Positions 12,301 through 25,652 of a stretch of 64,000 bases of DNA are shown one piece after another. The number at the start of each line of letters is the position of its first letter. The stretch's first letter is position 1. Below the pieces are notes generated by a model, which searched no databases, was not told the origin of the DNA, and saw only the letters and a list, made by a program, of their open reading frames with translations. The translations under genes and the position numbers were made by a program. The stretch spans positions 372,001-436,000 of the forward strand of contig NTMA01000013.1 in the NCBI GenBank assembly GCA_002917075.1, given 5' to 3'. The stretch comes from Hawksworthiomyces lignivorus. Lineage: Eukaryota > Ascomycota > Sordariomycetes > Ophiostomatales > Ophiostomataceae.

Positions 12301-15300
12301 GAGACAGGCCTGATAGCCCGATGTTGCTGAGTGCCTGTACAAGAGCCTGTCCATCTCTTGCCGAGCTGGGATCATGGCGACGAAGATGGCTGTCATATTG
12401 TGCTCCGCGGAATGCTAACGCCTTGGTTCCATCTTTCTCGTACTCTAGGCGTGCTAAAACACTAGCAAGACTTGGACTTTGTGGGAGCCCGTAGTAGGCG
12501 TCAGGGTCGTCGATATTTTCGTATATGCCCAAGAGCAAGTCTGTGTGCTCAGTCGACTCGAGATCCTTTGCTGTAGCTGCAGATGATCTCCTCGAAGCCT
12601 TGGGGGCATCCGAGACAGCCAATTCTGCAAGTAACAAGGCCGTTTTATACATGCCGCAGCGCGAAGCTGCTGCTGCTGCTATCGGAAGATCAATCTCCAA
12701 CCACTTGTTTCTCTCAGCTATAGATATCTCGTTTGGAATTGGTTGTGTTCGAAGATAAACAATGGCATTGATGAGAAGCTTGACGTTCTCCTGCGCAGAA
12801 GCGACTTTGCAGGCGAGCCAAGTTTTAGCTGCCTCAGAGAATTGGCGCTTCACGCTCTGCTGCTTCTCAAGCTGGAACAGTAAGACTAGATGAACAATGA
12901 AAGGGAATGACTGTTCGGCGAAGCCTTTTGCATTTGTCAAAATTGGCGGCAGAACGCTCAAGACAACATCGTCTGGAATGCACTCTGCTAAATAGATAGC
13001 CAGATTTTGCGCCCAGTCAGCTTGTTCAATATGGCCTGGTTTGAAGATATCTGCAGCATTGTCGTGATATAGAATACTGTCGTCAAAGTCGGATGGAGGC
13101 GTTCGATACTGTCCCCAAGCCGATGACGCAAGCAGGGCCTCGGATAAACTAGCCTGGCATGCGAGTTGCAGAGTTGTATCTCCAAGATTTGTAGCTTGGG
13201 AAACAATTGTGCGCAGCGCAGACTCAGCAAGTCCAGCAGTTATCGACTCTCGGTTCATAGTCAGCGTCTCAAGAAGTCCGAGCAATCCTTGCTCGGAGCT
13301 GCTGCTTGATGAGGATATTCGATGATATTGATCTAAACGCGATTCCCGAAGAAGGCCATCATGGATGGTACCTGATGCTGCAAATGTCCGACCTACAACA
13401 CGACCCGCCCAGACGAGATATTCATCACTCAGGGTCTGTGCTTCACAGCTCTTCCAAACAACTGAGCCATGATTGAGAGCGTCTTCGTCGGTTTCTATGA
13501 TATCTGAGCAGTCAGACGATGGCACACGGAAGTCGCTGCAAAGCATCCCTAATACAAGATCTCGGGCAGAGTCGTTCAGCAACCGGTTCTCCTGCTCGCC
13601 GTCTTTCAAGATATCCAACAGAAGTGAGCTCTCTGGCGTCCCTTTTTCTGCATTTCCCGATGTCCTTATTTGTGTAGCTGACCGTGTGATCGATTGGAAT
13701 GCTGCGCGCTGTGCGTCGCTCTTGAAAGAAGGCGAATCGTATTCCTGCAAATGCTTGCTAAACCAGCCATGGAAGCTCTGCGCCTTGCCCATAGTAGCCT
13801 TAAATTCGCTCTCTTGAGTCGTGCTGGCTTGGCTTGACTCAAGGAACATCCTCAGAGATGCAAGCATAGACAAAGAATAGCCAGCATAGAACGAAGGAAA
13901 TTGAGTGAGATGTCCTGTGCCGCGAGTGATGAGATACTTTGTTATGCCAAGTGCATCATCTGCACATTCTGCATTTTGAATAAAGGGCCTAACTGCGTGC
14001 AGCAGCATTTCTAAAGGATAAGAACTGGTAGCCTGATCTCCGGCTAGGCATATCAGAACCCGTACTTTTCGAATTACCGAACATGCATGTAGCGAACCTA
14101 GTGCCGGACGTATGGTGTTGAAAAGAGCTCTCGCTACGGATACAACTAGTGCCGGAGTCCATAAGGTACTCAACTCGTATTCTGTTCGGCTGCAGACATG
14201 AGCGAGCTCTCTGGTCAGATATTTGGCCTTGAACGTGGGCTGTTGGTTCGGGGGCAAATTGACAGAAGAGTGGTTGAAGGTTTTGATTTCTGTCATGATA
14301 TCTGCTGCGTATTGCAAGGCGGGATCTTTGCTAAAATATTTTTCAATCGGATCTTCTTGATCAATGAGGTCAAAGAGAACAGCCACGATGTCTGCGAGAT
14401 TGTGGTAGATCGCATCAACAAAGTGGTCTCTGCCTAGCAGCTTTCGCAAACGGCTTTCGCCGGTGACTTGGACTTTGTCTTTCGACATAGAAATGTCATG
14501 GGCTACGCTGTACGCCATAACCTTTGCAAATGTCTGTTGCATGAGGTCCACAGATTTCATGCCGAGGCGTTTCGCAATAGAAAAAGCTTCAGCTTCTTGG
14601 CCACGCATCATCATCAAGGCCGTTGCTTCATTTTTTGCTTGGGCGATTAAGTCATCGAGACTATCAAAAGCAAATGTCTCGTAGGGTATGTCTTTGATCG
14701 AGTCACGCTCGAGCCATGTATAAAGGAGTTGCGGAGCAAAGTGTTTGAAGAGCTCCTTTGGCGATTCAAGTGACAAAGCTTTTGCAACCTTTGTAAGACA
14801 TCGGCTTGCATATTTCGCACACTGCTTCAATCTTCCCGGAGTTTCGAATATGTGATAAATACATCGCCGAAGTAGTGTGGGCCATGAGCAAGCCAGTTCA
14901 GCCAAGGCTAAAAGTCGAAATGATATGCCTTCGGACCAGCTCGCGTCAGAAGGCAGACTTTCGAGAATGTCGACAAAGAGGTCATCATGCACCTTCAGGA
15001 CAAAAAGATTGAATATCTTCGGAAGATTCATGCCCACATAATATTTAACGGACATGTTCCCATTCTGAAGAATGGACAGCAACGTAGAGCGACAAGACGG
15101 GAGGCCCAATTTGCCTCCATATAATGAATTGGTTTCAAGAAGCCGATAAAGCAGCTTTGAGAGACAAATTTGGGAATTAGAAGATAGAGAATTCATTGGC
15201 AGAGATTGTTGCACCAAATAAGAGTAAAGGTCGCCTATTCTTGCCGAGACTTCCAGCTTCTCTTCAGGCCAGGTGCAAACGAAACCTTGGATGATATCCA

Positions 15301-18300
15301 TGCATGTAGCCAGAGCAATCTCGCAGCATGAGTACTCTCCCTGGCTGATTATGTCCCCCATAACTTCCACGATTTTCAAAGCATCCTCTGGCAAGACAAC
15401 AAGGTCAGAGCTAAAAAGCTCTCTCATAAAATCACTGCATAAGAGGAGTTCTTCGTTTGATAATGCCAAAAACTGGTCCATGAAAGTCTCCGGGAGAAGG
15501 CCAACATTGTTGCCATCTTCGTGGCTGTAGAACAGAAGATGAAGCCTTTGAGTTACAGCAATGAAGAAGGAAGCAGAGCTAGTGGACAATGCCGAAATCT
15601 GCCTTGGAAGGGTCAGAGCCTTAGTCGTCACGCTGCCCTGGCTGACAGCCGAATCGAATTCATCGTCAAGCTCCATGAAGCCGGTATTTGATATCGACGA
15701 CTGCTTAGCATTTTCGTCTTCAACTGCTTGTGATAGCTTCGCTATCACTTTTAAAAGGAGGCCGTCATCTTTGGAGAGTCGCTCGATATCTATAGCAGAT
15801 ATCCGAGGCAGGTGTACCGAGATTGTCGAAAGCCACACCTCTAAGAGGCTCGTATTTTGTTCTGCTTCGCTGAGAGCTTTATAAGTAGTGTCGACGAGAT
15901 TAAGAAGATTCGGTTCCAAATCTCTGGAGAGACTAGAGTTGACAGAACCTAAGCGCGGCGCGAGAATAGCACACACTACACAGAAAGTAGCGAAACTCTG
16001 CATCCGTTGCGCAGAAATCTGGGCAATAGTCTCTCCACCTTTCCGTGACCAGGAGTCGGTGAGTTGTAAAAACGCATCCGTAATTGGCTGTAGCAACTCG
16101 AGAACAAGTTTCTTTGACGAATTAGAGCTTCCTGGATCCCTGAATTGAGGCGTGCTGCTGCTGCTGCTGCTTGAAGAGTGTTTGCAGATTGCATGCTTAG
16201 AGTGCTTCAGCGTGCGGTCTGGAAGAAGCAACAAGTACCTCATCATCGTGTCAACCTCTTCCTGCTCCTTCCATGATTCCCTAATTGGACCGCCGAAAGG
16301 CTCAATCAGGCGGCACAGTTCTAGCGTAGGCACGCCAATACATGCAGTAATGAGATTTATCAAGTCAAAAGATGGCACGTGTGCGGAGTAAAGGGAAGCA
16401 AAACCGGGCTCCGCTATTCGATCGTCAGATTAAGATATCCAAAAAATAACAACCGAAAAACATAATAATAAATAGTGATCGAGGTAGAAGTCTTGAATCG
16501 GTGAGGTACATACCTGGTTTCCATCTAGAGAAAAGCCATCGAATAATATGATTTGAAGTTGCTTGGTTGGCACTTGGAAGTATGGTATTGCGTACGTGTA
16601 AGAGATGAAGCATGAGAATTAGAGATGAATCGGTGAGAAGAGCGGGGCCACTGACTTCGGCAGCAGTGACGAGATTGTTGACGTCTTCCCCAATCGAGTG
16701 GTATGGGATCAACTCAGTCTCCAATATTACATGGAGCAAAGCACAAGCGGCACGGCTAGTTCCAGGGAGACTGACCGATCGAACAGCAATCTGCCATATC
16801 TGACTCCATAAGCCAGCCGAGGCTGAATCATTTGCATAAGGTTGAAGAGCGCAGCTACAGATTATTAGTTTCCTCACCGACGTAGTTATCATTTGTAAAT
16901 CAGACATGGGTGCATACCTCGCACAGGCTATCATTGCCCATGAACAAACTATCGACTGTTTGTCGCTGATAAACTGGCTCAGTCGAAAGAGAATATCAGA
17001 AAAGTCCTCCATGCCAACTTTGTTTTTCTGCAGATAGAACGGTAGCACTTGAAGTGCCGACAGTTTCATTCCGAAATCAGATGAGCCCAATCGATCGCGT
17101 ATTCGATCCGGTCGTTCGCCGACCCGTCTTTTTTTTCTTGGCTGCTCATCACCTTCAGTTTCACCATGTTCGATAGAGCTTCTCGCATGGCGTGCGTATA
17201 CTGCCTCGAGAAGAGCTATAACTTCGACGACGGCCCACCGCCGCTCAGCAGACACATCGTGTGTAGAAAGCCCAAAGACGCCCGTGTCAAAGCAGCTTGC
17301 AGATGTATAAGAGAATGTTACGTCTGGGATCTGTAACCGGGTGCGGTCATCTCGCTTTGAATACTCTGTCCAAAGAGATTCAAGGATATCCTTTACATGC
17401 TCGAGGATGCCGCTGCTTGGTGAATGCATGGCAAGAGCCTCAACATGAAGTTGAAATGTGAAAATTGTCCTCAATATCTCTTCTCTCATTGAGTTGACAG
17501 ATTCGCTCTGGCTAGCAGATGATCGAGAGTGCCACCAGTGACCTAGCAAAGGCATCGTCTCCCTAACAATACCTTCCACCAGAGTAACATCGTCACCTTG
17601 AAGATGTTGAATAATACACCGGATAGAGGCGCAGGCAGTCTGCTGTGTAATGCCAATTCCCAGCTGCCGCATCTGGAGCACGCGAAGGGCGGCCTGAGAC
17701 AGTTGCGAAGCCCTCGACTTGAGAGGCGCGTTTGACGAAGAAACTAAGCAGTATAGCCCCTGAATCAATGTATCCAGAATCTTGGTGGAAGATTGGGAAG
17801 CACTTCTTTGTTTGGAAATGATTCCTGAACGAGGTGTTCCGATGGGGATAGATGATGAACCAGGCGCAGGAGATGAGCGGGACAAGGTATTGGGTGCTAA
17901 GGTATCGCGATCAGGAACTTCTGCAAATCGTTCTATGGCTTCGATGAAAAAATCAGCACAAGCTAGCCAGCCCTCGCCTTCGAAAGCTCCAAGCTGTTCC
18001 ACATTGGCAGGATAACTGAGGAGAGCCACTAAAGACTTCGAATAATCTTGCAGAAGAGGTTCAACATAATCATGGTCACGTCCCGGGAGCGTTTGGGTGA
18101 TGTGGTCAACAATGGCCCTTGCCACTTTTCGCTTCAACCTAGAGACTCCATAGTTGACCGCTAGTCGAAGGGCTTCTGCACTTGCTACAAGCCTAGACTC
18201 TGCAGTATTTTTTGTGCTCTTCTTGTTGCTTAGATAGCTCTTCTTTTCTGAGAGAGAACACTGGAATAAAGCCTCAACTAGGTTATGGTAGGCCTTGGCA

Positions 18301-18662
18301 TCAAGTGACAGTCTGTTCCGGTGGTCAGGAACCCTTCGTGGTATGGTAGTCTGTTGGTGATTATTTCACAGAGACTTACTGTGTTGAACCTTGCAGCTTC
18401 TTAGTGAAGAAATATATCAACTCTGTATCTGTCAGCAAGTTCTCGTGAGATATGCGACAGCCAAAGTAAAAGAAAACTCACCCTGTAAAGCCTTAGATCG
18501 TTCAGTTGAAGTTCCGCCAGCAATAGCAGCTTAATCAATCCGAGTTAGCATGAGAAGACATGAAACTATGTAAACAGTTTGATTGAGGTCTGCCAGCCTC
18601 ATTTTACCTCTTATACTCTCAGCATCGCCGCTGACTGCAGTCTTCGGCCGCGACGGCGCCAT
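9313..18662 (-). CDS. TEL1: Tel1/ATM serine/threonine kinase (PIKK family)
   Basis: DNA double-strand-break and telomere-length checkpoint kinase that phosphorylates SQ/TQ sites, recruited by the MRN/MRX complex. I assembled eight exons: 18662-18608, 18529-18482, 18428-18380, 18333-16918, 16854-16514, 16413-11916, 11851-9399 and 9332-9313. They sum to 8880 nt (2959 aa) with matching phases throughout. Residues 1 to about 2100 are helical-repeat/TAN-FAT sequence; the N-terminus has an ERxxxL motif resembling part of the Tel1 TAN motif. The kinase domain spans roughly 2590-2880: GGNDDLRQDAIMEQVF, catalytic LGLGDRHGHNILLD (Asp about 2774), HIDLG (Asp about 2793) and PFRLTRDIVDGMGITG, which is ATM-type rather than ATR/TOR. 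The FATC end is split, ...NLAVLYSG joined to WAAYA by the last 20-nt exon. The 46-nt third intron and the 63-nt in-frame fourth intron are less certain than the rest. Divergent from NUP192. Confidence 0.93.
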
Positions 18663-19466
18663 AGCGGCTTTTTAGTAGCTTCTTTGTCAGGTCATGAACA
18701 AGAGCATCTAACATGAGATTGGCCCTGTCTATGAGTTAAAAGAATCAACTAATATCGTACATGCCGCCCTGAGTTGGTCAAATGCGGCAGACTGTGCGCT
18801 CTTCCCAAGATATTGGCTACTTGATTTGCGAAAGCTCAAGGTGCTAACGGCGCACGTAGTGAATTAGGGACCTGCGACAAATGCGGATCTAAGCTTTGAA
18901 AATGTATGAATGGAGAAGCGCTTGCAGATGAAAAAATAAAATGAAAATAGAGAGAAACCCCAAGCAAAAAGAACGAAATATGCTGCAATACTGGAAACCT
19001 CCAAAGAAAACAAGTCGTGGACAAACTGCTGGTAAGGTTCTACTGGTCCTACCGTTGCCTGGTAGCATCGCGGTATAGTATAAGGGCAGCCTCCATCGCA
19101 AACACCCAAGATAGGCGGCAGAAATAACTTCACCGCCTTTGTGATGTTGGCGTTGATTGGCGTCAGGCACGGGAGAGTCCCCACCAAGAGCTTTTTGGGC
19201 GGTTGAAGCTGCCTCCAAAAAAAGCGACACTAGTAAGAGCTACGCGATTCTTCAAAAAAAGATCCTCAGAGGCTTTAGATCGCCCTAGTTTTCGCGACAG
19301 ACCACCGCACATCACGAAAACTCTCCTTGCTTGCACTTCGACGAGACTGGTATTACTGAGATTCTGTGTTTCCTCAGGATATTCGAAGCCTGTTCGGTCC
19401 TTATTCTGGCCTGAGGAGTCCTGGCCGCTATGGTCGCGTCTGCGCTCGCGCTTTGAGTCGCTCACC
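18663..19466. promoter_or_regulatory. Divergent promoter region between TEL1 and NUP192
   Basis: 804 bp between two divergently read start codons. The frame of NUP192 is open back to about 19203, but no ATG occurs there and the N-terminus of the family begins at 19467. I recognise no gene or specific regulatory motif here. Confidence 0.45.
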
Positions 19467-22400
19467 ATGTCCGATGTCAACACTCTGGAGGCGCTCCAGG
19501 CGCTCCACCAGGAGCTGGTCGCCGTGTCGGAGCATCGATTAGAGGGCCTGGCCATTTTGGATGCGGCTCTTTTGGACCACGCGGAGCAATTCAGAAAACT
19601 ACTCGACAAGAACCCTCGAAAACCCGAGAGTCGCAAGGCCGTCGAGTCTGGTGAGCTGAGAGCCTACATCCTTTTCTGGGACAATCGAGCACAGCAGCCA
19701 CCCAGCGGTCTGCCGTCTATATTTCAAGACTAATATTGTACAAATCACAGGGAAAATTACGATCAACGACGAGGAGTACTCGATCAACAAAGAATTCCAA
19801 GAGTATACACTCCAGCTTGCAGATGAGCTGGATCTAGACGAAGTTGAAACAGCCGGCCTACTTCTCGATTCAGAAGATGACCTAGTTACTCTGGGCCGGC
19901 CTCTTTTGGAATGTGGTCTCATTCGCTTCCACCAGCAGCGGAAATTCTTGCTCGACTGTATGCGCCTCTGTGTGCAGTTGGCAGATGATCAAGACCTCAG
20001 CCCGGAACTCCAAGCTGTTTTTGGTGAATATGCCATCGAAAACATATACGTGGCGCCCCGCCCGGGTCAGCCAGTAGACTCTTGCCGATCAAAGATTGTC
20101 CCTCGGTGTATGGCAGCGATGCAGAGCATTCGGACGTGGCTGCAGAAGCTGAATGATCGCGCAACTGCGGCTTCCATTCTCCAAGAAAGCCAACCTCCTG
20201 AAATCAAAGAAATGTTCGAATTTTCCCGAATGAGCCTGGTACAGCAACATGAGGGCCTAGTCATGATATTATACAGTGCTGTGGAGAAGCGGCATGCAGA
20301 AGTGAAAGATTTTAAAGACTTCCTCGCTTTCTTACAAAAATGGGACCGTTATGATACTCTTCTGGGTATGTTTTATTAGGTTTTATTCAAAGAGAACCTA
20401 GGCGAACAAACGGCTTTTTTGTCCTGCACGTTTCTTGACTTTACTAACTGCTGTAATAGTTCATTTATTTCCTGTCTTGGCATCCTATATTCGCATTTTT
20501 GGGTCACCAGACGGCGTATGTGACTTGACACAGGCCAGACAGCTGAACGAGATTGTCAGCAAGCGCGAAGACGATGGCGTCTGGCAGATAGCGTCTCTGC
20601 GAGCTGCGATCAATGCATGGTGGATTGCTGAGTACAGCGGGTGGTACATGGACGATTTGGACATCCCTCTCGATAACATAGATATTGACAAAGGTGAGTT
20701 AAGTCGTGCTCGTGTTTGTCCTTTTGTTTCCGTGGAAATATTCTGATTTTGTTTTCTTTCTACAAATCAGAGGACGGCGAACGATCAGAAATTTTCTCCG
20801 ATTGTTTGAAAGATGGCGCTTTGGATTTCATTCTCTCGGTCTCATCCGACGTTGAGACCAAGAATTGGCAGGATCCAACATCAAGCGGTGTCCAATTTTG
20901 GATTCAACGAAAATGCCCGACGCTACCTTCTGATGCCGTCCCCTTTTCTGACTACTTTCGGACCCGCGTCCTGGAACAGTTGGAGAATTTTGTCGATGCC
21001 TTCATTTCAAACCTGCCAGATATTATTCGACAGCTGCGCGTGGAAGAAGATGAGCAGAGACAACTCAGCCAGACACATGAGCAGAGCCTTGAACTTGAGC
21101 GATTCCTCCTCATTATCGCACACGCTTGTGAGGGGAGGCCAGAAGCAGGCGAAACATTTTGGTCGGACCCGGAAAGCAATTTAGCAGGATTCATGCAATG
21201 GGCTAGCCATCGTGCATCGACGCCGCTTGTTAGTGCATTTTGTGAGATGCTCCGGTCGATCTCCAGTAACGAAGTGTCTGCCGACGCCGCCCATGATTTC
21301 CTCCTCGATGAAGTAAACAGCACGACCAGCACCGGCCGGATACGAAAGACCCAGTCTCTCACTTGGATCCAAGTCATTAAGGAACTCGAGTTCTTCACAG
21401 CAAGGATCCGCGCCCATACCAGCCCTGTTCCTGCGTTGACTTATCGGAATGCAAAGCCCGGTGAAGACCAAGAAGAAGCAGAGCCGGAGTCGGCTATTAT
21501 GCTGGAATGCTATTTGCGTCTCATTGCTAGGATATGCGCAAACAGCAAAGTTGCGCGGGTATGGCTCCTCCAAAGCAAAGAGTTTTCTCTGGTTGGCATC
21601 TTGTTTCAATTGGCGAGCTTGCCGATTCCAAGTCCGCTCAGAGCATGCATTTTCACAGCATTGAAGTCTCTCCTAACCGAAAAATCGCTCGAGATCAGCA
21701 GCATTATGTGGAATTGCCTTGACGATTATATGACTGGAGGTTACGTCCAACATCCACAGCCAGTGTTACACAGCGCGACAAGTCCAGCCCATTATATGGA
21801 TGGGTTCCTCACCGAAGTGAGCCAAGGATTTGAACAGCCGTATGCGTTTATCCAATTTCTTCTCTCATTAGTAACACCTGCTGCGGACGAGTCGCCTTTA
21901 AACGATGCTCTGCCCTTTCCCGAAATGCTTGGTGGCGCAACTCGGATGCCCGGTGTTGAGCCATACGTCGACTTCGTCTTGGATACAATTCTTGGCAAGC
22001 ACGTAAAGGACTGGAGCAATAAGCAGCAGCAGCAGACTCTGAGACTCAGCTCACTAGATTTTGCTTTCACGTGTCTCGAGACGTTCAACGAAGATCTTAT
22101 ACTCATTGCAAATGAGACAGCCATCCCTGTTGACAATGTGATTGCCACGACCGACTTAGCGACATATGTTAAGCTGCATCCGTTTGCTCGTGTTATGGAA
22201 TGGATGTACAATCACGGTGTGGTCGAATCCATATTCAGCGCCATCCATGAAGATCCTGCAGAAATTGGAAACGCACCTCCAGATTCGCCCCTCATCCTCA
22301 GCATCATCCGTGCCGTGGAGTTGATCTCAAAAATACTTGACTTACAAGACACATACCTTGACCTAGTCCGACAAGTAATCCGGATCAAGCTAGGTGACCG

Positions 22401-24896
22401 TCGAAAGCCAGTCAGCTCAACATATAGCTTTTTCGAAGAGGCAATCGCCAGCCACCTCGATCTTATCGTGGATCTAGGAAGTTGCTGTGGCCTCGGCCAC
22501 CCGTCGTTAACTTTGGCCTGCCTAAAGCTCTTGGAAAAGATATCAGCATCTCCTAAGGTCATATCAGCATGGAACCCCGGACCAGAACGGCATACTCATC
22601 GAAATAAAGCTATCGTTGCTCTCGAGAAGGACGGCGAAGCAGAAGCGATTGCCGGGGCTTTTGTGTCTGAGATGATCACTCCCTTAGATTTGGGACTTGA
22701 AGCAGAATCTCCGAATTATAGCATCAAAACGTACATACTGGACTTCTTGTATGCTTGCTTGCAAGCCTCACCAGACAAACCTACAATTGCGCACCTACTA
22801 TTGGGTTTCCGCTGTGGTGTAGACAGTCTGAGTGTGGAATCCGGAGGGTCCTTCGACAACCGTACATCTCTCTTCCACAATCTTCTCCGTGTGCTTCTGG
22901 AGGCGCCTTTTGGAGACGATGAACAGGGTATGCGGCATTGGCTCATCTTGCTGAAGCACAAAGTCATGCGCATATTCCGAATTCTATGGCGTTCGTCGTT
23001 GTCATCCGCCATTGTCTTAGCCGATCTTCGGGAAAATGATTTTGCATTCCATCTCCTTGTTCGTGAAGTTGTCTTGAACCAAGAGATGCCGTGGGACGGC
23101 CTTTCTGCACTCAGTCCCGAATTTCCCACTACCGATGCGTCGATTGGATTTATCGAATTCTGGGCTCTCAGGGCGATGACGCTTGAGTATATCGGCATTG
23201 AGCTTTGCAGTGTGTCTCAGAACAGGCTACCGAGCCTGAAGAGGCGAATTTTTGATGCCTTAAACGGAAAGGTGCTCGACGATAATAGCGAAGCAATCGA
23301 CATACCAACTGTCTTTGACCTGTACGATTTCCTGTCCAGCAACAACAGTACGGCTCAGTGGGAAATACAACCACCGCACTTCAAGTGTCTCCGTGAAGTT
23401 GACTTGCGCGCATCCATGGACGAGACTGCAACTGGCGATACGCTCTATGATCTTGATAAGGCGCGAGAAATAGTGCTTCTCAAGTCAGCGGAAATTATCA
23501 GAGGAGCAGGAACTAGAGACAGAGCCGTGGATGAGTTAAGAGACGAATTGCACCGCGAAGAAGCCTTATTGCTTGAATACCTGTCCTTCTTGAACAGGCA
23601 GAAACAGCTGTCCAGTAATCTTCAAGCCGTCTTGCAGTCCTGGGCAAAGCTTTTGCAAGTCATGTTCGAAGCTAACGAATTTACGGGCGCTGCTCAAGTT
23701 TCGTTCCTCTTGCAAGCTCTGCAGGCTATTCTCCCAGGGCTCGAAGCTTCGAGCACAGACAACCCAGTGCAAGCATATGAATTGGCAAAGCTCGCCGAGG
23801 TGCTGTTGTTTAAGCTATACTCTGAGAAGACCGTCTCAGACAACGGCAATGGCGAGAATGGTCGCATAGGTGATAAGTCCACGGGTGGCGAAGACAAGAA
23901 CGGCGGCCAAATCAGCAGCCTGGTGAGCGATAAGCTGTTCCAGCTATTCCAGATTTGCCTCATTGCGACGTGCAAGTGGGTGGATAGCCCCGACCTGCGG
24001 GCAGTCTACTACAACATCTGCTACCGGTACGTGGCCGGGATCCTAGATAAGGCGAGCCGCGGGTTCCAACCTGCTGGGTGGCAGAAGGCCAACAAGGCCG
24101 TCAACGTGTGCGGTGAGCGCGTGCTGAACATGGTCTGCGACGACGCATACGGCAGCGACTCGACAACATGCCAGACGGCAGCGCTAATCCTGCTGGGCGC
24201 GCTGGTGCGACTGGGCGAGCACGAGCACGACGCTCACGTAGTGGAGACGCTAAACCGCCTCAACTTCATCGGAGTACTGGTGGACTCGCTCAAGACGACG
24301 CTACAGGACGGCCTGGCCATCCTGCAGTCCGGGCGGCGCGACCAGAAATTGGCGCTGGATGCGAAGCTGGCGCTTCTGCTGCAGCTGTGCCAGACGCGCG
24401 AGGGCGCCAAGTACACGCTGCACGCGAACTTGTTCCGAGCGATCGAACTATCGGGCCTCTTCTCGGCAGACCCAGAGCTGCAGGTGGACCCGGCCAACAC
24501 GGCGGCGCTCACGCAGCACTATGGGCTGCTGGTGCAGGTGGCGCGGGTGATCGGCGCGGCTGTGGTGAGCCGCGGCTCGCACAACATCCTGCAAGGCCGG
24601 CGCTTCCTGTCGGCGCACCGTATGCTCGTGATGCATGTGCTCAAGCGGTCGGCAGGAATTGGGGCGGCAACGTCGCGAGCACTGGATGAGCGGGTTGAGG
24701 ACCTCGCGGACGCGTTCATGGTGTTGATCATGGCGACAGATTTCCTGGAAGTGAGTGCATGCGACCAACCGCTCTCAGATGATGGCGGCATTCATCTACC
24801 CAACATGACAAGTTTTGGCTAATGTGATTTTTCTAGTTCGAGGACGAAGCACCGGCTCAGCCGCAAAAGAACCCTACACGCGTGCTGTTCCATTGA
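19467..24896 (+). CDS. NUP192: Nucleoporin Nup192 (inner-ring scaffold; Nup205 orthologue)
   Basis: Large alpha-helical scaffold of the nuclear pore inner ring, partner of Nic96, Nup53 and Nup170-type proteins. Five exons: 19467-19650, 19751-20365, 20460-20693, 20771-24750 and 24837-24896 (1690 aa), with consistent phases; the last intron is GTGAGT...TAG. The protein starts MSDVNTLEALQALHQELV. The Nup192 segments RKFLLDCMRLCVQLADD, AINAWWIAEYSGWYMDDLDI and FLSALHRMLV-like C-terminal helices are recognisable, and the length fits the fungal family (about 1650-1760 aa). There are no FG repeats, as expected. The C-terminus reads FEDEAPAQPQKNPTRVLFH. Codons become markedly more GC-rich from about 23.95 kb to 24.75 kb. 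Convergent with the RING-finger gene downstream. Confidence 0.92.
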
Positions 24897-25652
24897 AGTG
24901 GAAGCGTGCAGCCCGAAGAATGAGAAGCGTTGGGTGAGAGATCAAATGGAGGAGCAAAATAGACGGAACTATTCAAAGTGGAGCACCAGGAGCAAAGAAA
25001 ATAAAATAGCGAAAAGCGTTATGATAGCTTCCATCTGCATTTTCGTCTAGGATAGTTGGCCACATAGGAGAGTTTCTTTTTTGTTTCGTATTTCATGTGT
25101 ATTTGCAAGAGGTAAACGGTCAGTAGGAGCACATGGATCTGTATTTTATCCCACATACTAGACAGAAATGACACTTCGTGTGCATCTCGCAAGACCTGCA
25201 GGATGTTTCTTGCCAAAATTTCAACCCTGCAAGATATCGGATATTCATGCACAGCGTTGACACACGAATTTATTCCTGCTTTGATCCTATTTGGTGGTAT
25301 ATTTAAAGGTACGAATAACGCCTCCTCATCCATCCTAATTCTCAATATAGTCCACTTCTTTTTGGTATTCCTGTGATGCCAATAACGCCTCCGCTGTGAT
25401 GAAAAGCACAAAAACGTCGATGTCGCGGCCCCTGTCGCGTAGTAGAACTCTGTAGATCAACGATATTCAATAACCAACGCCAATACAAGATGCCATTAAA
25501 AAAAGAGCTCCTAAGATGATACAGACACCCATTGTCTGCTTTCACAGCTCTCATGCATATTCTTTCTAATCTGGTCCTGCCCAATTTCAACCCGGATAAT
25601 GCAGAAGGCCGCTGCCTGCGCTTCCTAGCCGTAGGACGTGGCTGCGTGTTTC
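24897..25652. other. Intergenic, convergent 3' ends of NUP192 and the SLX8-like gene
   Basis: 756 bp of 3' flanks; an A-rich stretch with AATAAAAT-like signals lies near 24995-25010. ORFs on the minus strand reaching into it are not protein-like. Nothing else seen. Confidence 0.4.

Noticed and set aside
19203..19466. In-frame upstream extension of NUP192
   Set aside because: No ATG in this part and the sequence is unlike nucleoporin N-termini; the ATG at 19467 gives the expected start.
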